NCBI GenBank assembly: GCA_005893185.1
Contig: VBOS01000025.1
Coordinates: 1-11,687, forward strand
From: Candidatus Eiseniibacteriota bacterium
GTDB taxonomy: Bacteria > Eisenbacteria > RBG-16-71-46
Reading direction: 5' to 3'
DNA: 11,687 nt
The notes beneath the pieces are model-generated. The model did not search any database, was not told the origin of the DNA, and was given only the letters and a program-made list of their open reading frames with translations. Numbering within the stretch: position 1 is the first letter of the stretch; each line of letters starts with the position of its first letter. A program made the translations under genes and the position numbers. Below are positions 1-5,282 of this stretch, one piece after another.

Positions 1-1
1 C

Positions 2-61
2 ACGATCGGCGAGGAGCGCATGCACAACCCCTTCGTGGGCGAGAACGCGAGGCTCGCGTGA
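2..61 (+). CDS. C-terminal end of an unidentified protein (partial)
   Basis: An open frame enters from the left edge and stops at TGA 59-61, leaving only 19 residues ending in GENARLA. This is too little to assign a family. The stop overlaps the GTG start of the next gene in a GTGA quartet, the same junction seen at three other places in the window. That overlap is the main reason to believe this is the true end of an upstream gene in the same operon. Confidence 0.4.
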   Translation, partial: TIGEERMHNPFVGENARLA

Positions 62-1104
62 GCGATCGGGATCGAAACTGGCCGGCGCGGCTCAAGCTCC
101 ATCTCACGGCGTTCGTGGCCCCCGGCGCAGTCGTGGTCGGCCACGTCACGCTCGGGGCGCGCTCCAGCGTGTGGTTCAACACCGTGGTGCGCGGGGACTC
201 CGACCGCGTCGAGGTGGGAGATGACACCAACCTCCAGGACAACGCCACCGTGCACCAGGACGAAGGCATGCCCGCGATCGTGGGCACGCGGGTCACGGTC
301 GGGCACCGCGCCGTGATCCACGGCTGCGTGATCGGCGACGACTGCCTGATCGGGATGGGTGCGATGGTGCTCTCAGGCGCACGCATCGGCGCGGGCTCGC
401 TGATCGGCGCAGGCGCGCTGGTGCGCGAAGGCCAGGTGATTCCGGCCGGAAGCCTGGCGCTCGGCATGCCTGCCCGCGTCATGGGCCCGGTGTCCGACGC
501 GCATCGCGATGCGATCCAGCGAGGCGCGATCCACTACGCGGAGCTCGCGCGCAGCTATCTCGCGCGTGGCTTCGCCCAGCCGCATCCGCCCGAGACGCGC
601 GACACCGGGATCACCGCGCGCCATCGCGGCCCCATGAGCTTCCTCGAGTGGGGCGCGATCCTCGGAGCGCTCGGCGAGAGCGTCGAGTGGGTGGGCACGC
701 GGCTCGAGCGTTACGGAGAGGCCCGATTCCGGGTCGCGCCCGGTCCCGGGCGCTGGTCCGCGAGCGATGTGCTCTGCCACCTGCGCGACGTGGATTCGGA
801 GGTGCTGGTGCCGCGACTCGAGCGAATGCTCACGGAGGAGCAGCCCGAGCTCCCCGCCTTAGACCTGACGCAGCGCGAGCTGCGTTATCACGAAGCATCA
901 CCGCAGGCTGCGCTCGAGGCCTGGCGCGCGGCCCGCGCCCGCCTGCTCTCGCGTCTCGCTCCGCTCACGCCCCGCGAGTGGGCCCGCATGGGGTTCCACT
1001 GGGCGAACGGTCCCTACCCGCTCGGCGACATGGTGCGCGAATGGGTGGACCACGACCTCTCGCACCGCCGGCAGATCGCGGTGGCACTCGGGGAGATGGC
1101 GTGA
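58..1104 (+). CDS. Gamma-carbonic-anhydrase-like hexapeptide protein fused to a DinB-like domain
   Basis: Residues 1-170 form a left-handed beta-helix hexapeptide domain of the gamma carbonic anhydrase family, which hydrates CO2 in a trimer with metal at the subunit interfaces. All three expected metal ligands are visible (H66 in ATVHQ, H83 and H88 in VGHRAVIHG), as are R45/D47 (VVRGD) and Q60. Residues 193-348 form a DinB/DinB_2-type four-helix domain, whose family uses a three-histidine metal site; here H241 (LCHLRD), H332 and H336 (DHDLSH) fit. The joint contains no stop codon. M193 (ATG at 634) could be an internal start, but nothing breaks the frame before it. Single gamma-CA-like proteins are usually about 170-180 residues, so this is about double. 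The GTG start overlaps the upstream stop, and the stop overlaps the next start by 4 nt. The domain calls are firm; a joint function is unknown. Confidence 0.85.
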   Translation: MSDRDRNWPARLKLHLTAFVAPGAVVVGHVTLGARSSVWFNTVVRGDSDRVEVGDDTNLQDNATVHQDEGMPAIVGTRVTVGHRAVIHGCVIGDDCLIGMGAMVLSGARIGAGSLIGAGALVREGQVIPAGSLALGMPARVMGPVSDAHRDAIQRGAIHYAELARSYLARGFAQPHPPETRDTGITARHRGPMSFLEWGAILGALGESVEWVGTRLERYGEARFRVAPGPGRWSASDVLCHLRDVDSEVLVPRLERMLTEEQPELPALDLTQRELRYHEASPQAALEAWRAARARLLSRLAPLTPREWARMGFHWANGPYPLGDMVREWVDHDLSHRRQIAVALGEMA

Positions 1105-1751
1105 TCCACGCCTACGGGTCGCCCGATCCACCCGCGCCGCGCCTGCTCGAAGCGCTCGCGACGCGCGGGTACGCGGTGAGCGCTTGGGAGGCTGCGGATG
1201 AGCGAGCGACCGTGGGGCAGGGCGGGGCCGTGCCGCGGCGTGACTCAACGCTCGTCCTCAGCTCGGGCGGCGCGCCCGCCCTCGCGGCGCTCGGCGTCCT
1301 GCTCGGCGCCTGGCGGGAAGCGCCCGGGGCGCGCGTGCTGGTGCTGAGCGGGCTCGGTGCGCACCCGGATGCGCGTGCGGCCGATCGAGGAGCAGGTGCT
1401 GCAATGGGCGGCGTGAGGCGACGGACGGGGGCTTCAGGCGAGCGCGCGCCGCGAGGTACGAGCCGCGTAACACGCCCTCACGCGCACCGCCCCGCCTCCC
1501 ACGGCGAGCGCCCCGTCCTGTGCGCCGTGATCACCGTGAGCGACACGCGGCGCGCCGACGTCATGAGCCTCGCCGAATTGAAGGCGCTCGCGCGCGAGGC
1601 GGGACCGCCGCCCTCCGGCGAGCACGGAGCGTGGGAGCCGCCTTTGCGCGAGCTCGAGGAGCACCGGCTCGCCGAGGCCGACGCCTGGCTCGAGCACTTC
1701 TCGATGCGCGTGCGGCCGATCGAGGAGCAGGTGCTGCAATGGGCGGCGTGA
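1101..1751 (+). CDS. Hypothetical alpha/beta protein carrying an in-frame insertion of duplicated DNA
   Basis: I do not recognise the family. It starts at GTG 1101, overlapping the previous stop, with GGGGAG at 1090-1095 as a ribosome site. Residues 1-89 alternate hydrophobic strands and helices (LVLSSGG, ARVLVLSGLG), resembling a Rossmann-like half-domain. The last 65 or so residues are helical and charged (ELEEHRLAEADAWLEHF) and end in QWAA. Between them, residues 90-151 are encoded by a copy of 187 bp that also spans the end of this gene and the start of the next. Within that copy, residues 102-151 are the first 50 residues of the downstream MoaB-like protein in their own frame. Removing the copy with one shared base (net 186 nt) would leave a continuous protein of about 154 residues, so the present 216-residue form is probably not ancestral and may not fold. 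A chimeric product could also start at the duplicated ATG at 1404. Confidence 0.55.
   Translation: MIHAYGSPDPPAPRLLEALATRGYAVSAWEAADERATVGQGGAVPRRDSTLVLSSGGAPALAALGVLLGAWREAPGARVLVLSGLGAHPDARAADRGAGAAMGGVRRRTGASGERAPRGTSRVTRPHAHRPASHGERPVLCAVITVSDTRRADVMSLAELKALAREAGPPPSGEHGAWEPPLRELEEHRLAEADAWLEHFSMRVRPIEEQVLQWAA
1368..1554 (+). repeat. Direct repeat copy 1 (187 bp), inside the hypothetical gene
   Basis: This stretch matches 1703-1889 with one visible difference, T at 1433 against C at 1768. The offset is 335 bp and 148 bp of unique sequence lies between the copies. It carries a duplicate of the MoaB ribosome site, its ATG (1404-1406) and its first 50 codons. The one difference is synonymous in the MoaB frame (Ala10 GCT versus GCC). 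This copy is the likely insertion, because it interrupts an otherwise continuous gene. Confidence 0.95.
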
Positions 1752-1889
1752 GGCGACGGACGGGGGCCTCAGGCGAGCGCGCGCCGCGAGGTACGAGCCG
1801 CGTAACACGCCCTCACGCGCACCGCCCCGCCTCCCACGGCGAGCGCCCCGTCCTGTGCGCCGTGATCACCGTGAGCGACACGCGGCGCG
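1703..1889 (+). repeat. Direct repeat copy 2 (187 bp), probably the native location
   Basis: This copy spans the last 16 codons of the hypothetical gene, its TGA at 1749-1751 and the first 50 codons of the MoaB-like gene. It runs smoothly into both genes, so it is taken as the original. Recombination between the copies would remove 335 bp and fuse the N-terminal part of the hypothetical gene in frame to the whole MoaB-like protein. Confidence 0.95.
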
Positions 1890-2329
1890 GGAAGGCGGAC
1901 GAGGGCGGGGCGCTGGTGGAACGCTTGATCGAGCAGGCCGGCCACAAGGTTGGAATGCGAGCGTGGGTGAAGGACGAGCCGCGTGAGATCCGGCGCTCCG
2001 CAGCAGCTGCGCTCGCGCGCGCCGAAGTGGACTGCGTGATCCTCACCGGCGGCACGGGGATCTCTCCGCGCGACCAGACGCCCGATTCGCTCGCCGGGCT
2101 GATCGAGAAGCCGCTTCCCGGCTTCGGCGAGCTGTTCCGCGTCTTCTCCTTCGAGCAGGTCGGTGCTGCCGCCTGGCTCTCGCGCGCCGCGGCAGGGATC
2201 GCGCAGGGGAGGCTGGTCGTCACGTTGCCGGGTTCCACAGCCGCTGTGGAGCTGGCGCTGCGCCAACTGTTGCTGCCCGAGCTGGTGCACGCGATGCGCG
2301 CGCTCGGGCGATTCCCGAGCGAGGAGTGA
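1739..2329 (+). CDS. MoaB/Mog-family molybdenum cofactor biosynthesis protein
   Basis: The 196-residue protein has the MoaB/Mog/MogA fold signatures: the start strand CAVITVSDTR (residues 40-49), the pterin-binding loop ILTGGTGISPRD (101-112) and the LPGST turn (163-167). Members bind molybdopterin, and Mog-type members adenylate it before molybdenum insertion in the cytoplasm. Sequence alone does not separate MoaB from Mog here. The start chosen is ATG 1739, which overlaps the previous gene's stop by 13 nt and has GAGGAG about 10 nt upstream; GTG 1748 is an alternative. The first 37 residues, rich in Arg and Pro, are longer than the usual family N-terminus and may be disordered. No other moa or moe genes are in view. 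The promoter-proximal 150 bp of the gene is duplicated upstream. Confidence 0.85.
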   Translation: MGGVRRRTGASGERAPRGTSRVTRPHAHRPASHGERPVLCAVITVSDTRRGKADEGGALVERLIEQAGHKVGMRAWVKDEPREIRRSAAAALARAEVDCVILTGGTGISPRDQTPDSLAGLIEKPLPGFGELFRVFSFEQVGAAAWLSRAAAGIAQGRLVVTLPGSTAAVELALRQLLLPELVHAMRALGRFPSEE

Positions 2330-2331
2330 GC

Positions 2332-2886
2332 ATGTCCATCAAGCCCGACCACTGGATCCGGCGCATGTGCCGCGAGCACCGCATGATCGAGCCGTTCGAG
2401 GAGAAGCAGGTGCGCTCCGGCGTGATCTCCTACGGCGTCTCGTCCTACGGCTACGACATCCGGATCGCGGATGAGTTCAAGATCTTCACCAACGTGAACT
2501 CCACGATCGTGGATCCCAAGAACATGGACCCCGCCTCGATGGTGGACTTCAAGGGACCGGTCTGCCTGATCCCGCCCAACTCGTTCGCGCTCGCGCGCAC
2601 CGTCGAGTACTTCCGCGTGCCGCGCAACGTGCTGTGCGTGACCACCGGCAAGTCCACCTACGCGCGCTGCGGCATCATCACGAACGTCACGCCCTTCGAG
2701 CCCGAGTGGGAGGGCTACGTGACCCTCGAGATCAGCAACACCACGCCGCTCCCGGCCAAGATCTACGCCCACGAGGGCATCGCCCAGGTCCTGTTCTTCG
2801 AGAGCGACGAGCCGTGCGAGACGTCCTACAAGGACAAGCTCGGCAAGTACCAGGCGCAGCGCGGGATCACGCTGCCGAAGCTGTGA
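2332..2886 (+). CDS. dcd: dCTP deaminase
   Basis: This enzyme deaminates dCTP to dUTP for dTMP synthesis in the cytoplasm. The 184 residues are close to the typical length (E. coli about 193). Family marks are visible: SYGVSSYGYDIR (33-44), the phosphate-contacting GKSTYAR (106-112), FEPEWEGYVTLEISN (122-136) with the expected catalytic Glu at E133, and a C-terminal GKYQAQRGITLP. Some Dcd proteins are bifunctional and give dUMP; that cannot be decided here. ATG 2332 is preferred over the in-frame GTG 2326 because GAGGAG at 2321-2326 sits 5 nt before the ATG and overlaps the GTG. It follows the MoaB-like stop by 2 nt and closes the operon. Confidence 0.97.
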   Translation: MSIKPDHWIRRMCREHRMIEPFEEKQVRSGVISYGVSSYGYDIRIADEFKIFTNVNSTIVDPKNMDPASMVDFKGPVCLIPPNSFALARTVEYFRVPRNVLCVTTGKSTYARCGIITNVTPFEPEWEGYVTLEISNTTPLPAKIYAHEGIAQVLFFESDEPCETSYKDKLGKYQAQRGITLPKL

Positions 2887-2908
2887 GCCGCTCGGTGCGC
2901 CGGCGGGT

Positions 2909-2938
2909 TTGCGTGCCGTCACCGCGGGCCGCTAAGAT
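2909..2938 (+). promoter_or_regulatory. Possible sigma70-type promoter for nuoI
   Basis: TTGCGT (2909-2914), an 18-nt spacer and TAAGAT (2933-2938) lie in the 79-nt gap after dcd. Transcription would begin near 2945, giving a leader of about 20 nt that contains the AAAGGAG ribosome site. The match is moderate and made by eye. Confidence 0.4.
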
Positions 2939-2965
2939 GCTGCGCCGACCGAAAGGAGACCGTGG

Positions 2966-3439
2966 ATGCCGAAGGAGCCGGGAAAAGGCCTGGGCATAGG
3001 GGAGCTGGCGAAGGGGCTCGGGGTCACGCTCGAGAACCTGTTTCGGAAGCCGTTCACCGTCCAGTATCCGGAAGAGAAGCTCGAGATGTTCCCGCGGTTC
3101 CGCGGGCTCCATATCCTCACCCGGCACGAGGATGGGCTCGAGCGGTGCGTGGGCTGCGAGCTGTGCGCGGTGGCGTGCCCGGCGGACGCGATCTTCGTGA
3201 AGGCGGCGGAGAACGATCCCGACCACCCGACCTCCCACGGAGAGCGCTACGCGGAGCGCTACGAGATCAACATGCTGCGCTGCATCTTCTGCGGCATGTG
3301 CGAGGAGGCCTGCCCGGAGGACGCGATCTATCTCGAGAAGGACTACGAGCTCTCCGACTACGACCGCGACGCCTTCATCTACACGAAGGAAGAGCTCCTC
3401 GTCCCGGAGGAGAAGTCCGGGTACCTGCCCGCGCGCTGA
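2966..3439 (+). CDS. nuoI: NADH-quinone oxidoreductase subunit I (two [4Fe-4S] clusters)
   Basis: NuoI is a peripheral-arm subunit of respiratory complex I that carries electrons through clusters N6a and N6b toward quinone at the inner membrane. Two complete ferredoxin motifs are seen: C61-C64-C67-C71 (CVGCELCAVACP) and C106-C109-C112-C116 (CIFCGMCEEACP). The N-terminal FRKPFTVQYPEEK and FRGLHILTRHEDG segments are typical of NuoI rather than of a free ferredoxin. The 157-residue length is in the family range. AAAGGAG at 2952-2958 fixes the ATG at 2966. No other nuo gene is adjacent: dcd lies upstream and a convergent glycosyltransferase downstream. It seems to be transcribed alone, so the remaining subunits must be elsewhere, or this is a secondary copy. 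Confidence 0.92.
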   Translation: MPKEPGKGLGIGELAKGLGVTLENLFRKPFTVQYPEEKLEMFPRFRGLHILTRHEDGLERCVGCELCAVACPADAIFVKAAENDPDHPTSHGERYAERYEINMLRCIFCGMCEEACPEDAIYLEKDYELSDYDRDAFIYTKEELLVPEEKSGYLPAR

Positions 3440-3469
3440 CATCGCAAGCCCGGCCGCGGCACCTGCGCG

Positions 3470-4447
3470 TCAGTTCTTCACGACCTGCTCGAGCAGGCGC
3501 AGCGCCAGAATCTCCCAGCTCCACGGCTCGGCGTCGGTAGCTGCGCGCGACCCGAGCCGCTCGCGCAGCGTCGGGTCCGCGAGCACGCGGCGGAGCGCGC
3601 GGCGCAGGAACCACGGGTGGCGCACCGGCACGACCAGAGCGTTCTGGGCGTCGCGCGCGAAGTCGCATGTGCCGCTCCGGGTGCATACCACCGCCGCGCC
3701 GCACGCCATGGCCTCGAGCGCGGTGTTGCACCAGCCGGCCTTGCGCTCGGCGGCCGCGAACACGTGGGCCGACTGGTAGAGCCGGACCAGATCCTCCTGC
3801 GTCGGGCCCAGGAAGAATCGGGCGTTCCGGGGCAGGCGCGCACCGTCGCGAGGATCCTGGCGGTTCTCGGGGCCGATGGTGTCGAAGAGCACGATCTCGA
3901 AGGGCGGCACCTTGCCCTCGAGCCCGGTGAGCGCCGCGAGCAGCAGATCGGTTCCCTTCTTGGGGCGCGAGCGACGCCCGTTGAGGACCACGCGCAGGGG
4001 CGCCGCGGCGCGCCGCGCGGGGTCGGGCCGGAAGTGCCGGAGGTTGATCCCGCCAATCCCATCGAGCACGGGCCTGCCCGAGCTGCGCTCAAGCTCGCCG
4101 CGCAGCGCGCTGGAGTTGGCGGCGAGGCGCACGTGTGACAGCGAAGCGGCCCGCGCGGCGGCCGGGTCGCCCTCGATCACGCAGTAGTAGAGATGCCGCG
4201 CGGCGCGATGGCCGAGGAACGCGTCGAATGTGCTGGCGTCTGCGCACACCGCGAGGTCGGATGCGAGGCCGGCCGCGGCCTCGAGTCGACGGACCGTGCC
4301 CGAGAAGGGGAGCCAGCCGGGCGGGGTGCCTTCGGGATGGAAGAGCGTGACGCCGTGGCCCATCGCGGTCCACGTGTTGCCGAGCTCGATGAAGCGGCGC
4401 ACGCCTCCGAACACGCCGACGTGGGGAAGGAACAGGCTGATGATCAC
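3470..4447 (-). CDS. Family-4-like glycosyltransferase
   Basis: The 325-residue GT-B protein is predicted to move a sugar from a nucleotide donor to a glycan or lipid acceptor at the cytoplasmic face. The N-terminal domain opens with FLPHVGVFGGVRRFIELG, the glycine-rich acceptor loop of GT4 enzymes. The C-terminal domain shows VVLNGRRSRPKKGTDLLLAA (153-172, donor phosphate region) and KAGWCNTALEAMACGAAVVC (236-255). The usual E-x7-E pair is degenerate: E245 is present but the residue eight before is A237, a variant seen in some related transferases. The start is GTG 4447. There is no Shine-Dalgarno sequence, but a promoter lies 9 nt upstream, so the mRNA is probably nearly leaderless. It converges on nuoI with a 30-nt gap and no obvious terminator. 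Substrate unknown. Confidence 0.85.
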   Translation of the reverse strand: MIISLFLPHVGVFGGVRRFIELGNTWTAMGHGVTLFHPEGTPPGWLPFSGTVRRLEAAAGLASDLAVCADASTFDAFLGHRAARHLYYCVIEGDPAAARAASLSHVRLAANSSALRGELERSSGRPVLDGIGGINLRHFRPDPARRAAAPLRVVLNGRRSRPKKGTDLLLAALTGLEGKVPPFEIVLFDTIGPENRQDPRDGARLPRNARFFLGPTQEDLVRLYQSAHVFAAAERKAGWCNTALEAMACGAAVVCTRSGTCDFARDAQNALVVPVRHPWFLRRALRRVLADPTLRERLGSRAATDAEPWSWEILALRLLEQVVKN

Positions 4448-4456
4448 GAGGCGCGG

Positions 4457-4485
4457 ACGCTAGCAGAGGCACCGCCGAGCGCCAA
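4457..4485 (-). promoter_or_regulatory. Promoter of the glycosyltransferase, almost on the start codon
   Basis: On the minus strand TTGGCG (4485-4480), a 17-nt spacer and TAGCGT (4462-4457) preceded by TGC match a sigma70-type promoter with extended -10. Only 9 nt separate the -10 from GTG 4447, so a start site about 7 nt downstream of the -10 leaves a leader of roughly 2 nt. The same TGCTAGCGTC string precedes the dehydrogenase at 10104-10095. Confidence 0.55.
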
Positions 4486-4533
4486 TTCCGCATCAGGCTG
4501 GAACGGAGGGTGTTTCGAGGTGGGACGGTCTTC

Positions 4534-4548
4534 GTTTCGGTTCGAAAC
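4534..4548. other. Small inverted repeat in the 4448-4742 gap
   Basis: GTTTCG and CGAAAC face each other across 3 nt. It lies between the divergent glycosyltransferase and hsp20 genes. It has no T-run and no clear role. The rest of this 295-nt gap holds the two promoters noted and no convincing small gene. Confidence 0.35.
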
Positions 4549-4626
4549 CAAGCGCAGCTGAGTCGGCTGCGAACATGGATGAGACGATGCCGTCAATGCG
4601 CTGGAGTTCAGGGAGTTGCCACGAGG

Positions 4627-4657
4627 CGCGTGCGCCCGGCACGCGGGCTGCTATACA
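4627..4657 (+). promoter_or_regulatory. Possible hsp20 promoter with inverted repeat over the -35 region
   Basis: A 7-bp inverted repeat, CGCGTGC (4627-4633) and GCACGCG (4639-4645) with a 5-nt loop, lies directly before TGC-TATACA (4649-4657), a plausible extended -10. No good -35 box is seen at the right spacing, and the inverted repeat occupies that place, so a regulator might bind there. The leader would be about 80 nt. I found no CIRCE element and no sigma32-type -35/-10 pair. Confidence 0.35.
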
Positions 4658-4742
4658 GGTTCGACGGAGTTCTGCAGCCCTGACCGCGATCGCAAGAGCT
4701 GCCAATACGAAGAGGGCGGAAAGTCCTGAGGAGGAATGAACC

Positions 4743-5204
4743 ATGGCAATCACCCGTTGGAATCCCGTGACGCTGTCACCCGTCCGCGACCTGTTCGTGT
4801 CGCACGACGAGTTCAGCCGTTTGTTCGACAGCATCTTCACCGGGTCGCAGCTGCGTGGCGATCTGGCCCCGATGTTCACCCCAGCCGTGGACATCGAGGA
4901 GACGGCTGACGAATTCGTGTTCAAGGCGGACCTGCCCGGCATGTCCCAGAAGGACGTGAGGGTCAGTCTGATGGGCGACACGCTCACGATCCGTGGCGAG
5001 CGCAAGCAGGAGAGCGAGCGCAAGGAAGACGGCATGCACCGCACCGAGCGGATCCATGGCACCTTCGAGCGGTCGTTCCGGCTCGGAGCGCCTGTGCGCA
5101 ACGACAAGGTCAAGGCCCAGTACAAGGACGGCGTGCTGGAGATCCACGTGCCGAAGGCCGAGGAGGCCAAGCTGCGTGAGGTCGAGGTGCAGGCCGCTTC
5201 GTAA
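4743..5204 (+). CDS. Small heat shock protein, Hsp20/alpha-crystallin family
   Basis: The 153-residue ATP-independent holdase binds unfolding proteins in the cytoplasm and hands them to DnaK. It has the short N-terminal arm (FSRLFDSIFTG), an alpha-crystallin domain from about residue 46 (TPAVDIEETADEFVFKADLPGM) to 145, and the conserved YKDGVLEIHVPK near the end (residues 122-133). The C-terminal tail is short and lacks a clear I-x-I motif, which often docks neighbouring subunits. GAGGAGG at 4728-4734, 8 nt before ATG 4743, is the strongest ribosome site in the window. dnaK follows after 78 nt with two hairpins between, so the two are probably expressed together under stress. Confidence 0.95.
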   Translation: MAITRWNPVTLSPVRDLFVSHDEFSRLFDSIFTGSQLRGDLAPMFTPAVDIEETADEFVFKADLPGMSQKDVRVSLMGDTLTIRGERKQESERKEDGMHRTERIHGTFERSFRLGAPVRNDKVKAQYKDGVLEIHVPKAEEAKLREVEVQAAS

Positions 5205-5207
5205 CGC

Positions 5208-5223
5208 CGCCCCTTCAGGGGCG
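5208..5223 (+). terminator. Hairpin after hsp20
   Basis: CGCCCC, loop TTCA and GGGGCG form a 6-bp GC stem starting 4 nt after the hsp20 stop. No T-run follows, so if it terminates at all it is weak; it may instead protect the hsp20 transcript end. Confidence 0.4.
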
Positions 5224-5234
5224 TCACATTGCGG

Positions 5235-5263
5235 GCCACGGCCTCCCCACGGGGGGCCGTGGC
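5235..5263 (+). other. Strong 13-bp hairpin in the dnaK leader
   Basis: GCCACGGCC (5235-5243) pairs with GGCCGTGGC (5255-5263); the stem continues inward for four more pairs (one G-U) to a 3-nt loop. It ends 11 nt before the AAAGG ribosome site of dnaK. There is no T-run, so an intrinsic terminator is unlikely. It could set the hsp20:dnaK ratio by attenuation, RNA processing or transcript protection. It does not cover the ribosome site, so an RNA thermometer is not favoured. Confidence 0.5.
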
Positions 5264-5282
5264 TTCCGCGCGGAAAGGCAGG

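Noticed and set aside
1813..2922. Long antisense frame opposite moaB-like and dcd genes
   Set aside because: The translation has no family features and lies opposite two well-supported genes; it is a GC-driven shadow.
3440..3469. Bidirectional terminator between nuoI and the glycosyltransferase
   Set aside because: Only a 5-bp CTGAC/GTCAG pairing around a long loop and an 8-bp GC palindrome are present, with no T-run on either strand.
4448..4742. CIRCE element or sigma32 promoter ahead of hsp20
   Set aside because: Neither the TTAGCACTC/GAGTGCTAA pair nor a CTTGAA plus CCCCAT pair was found on reading the gap.
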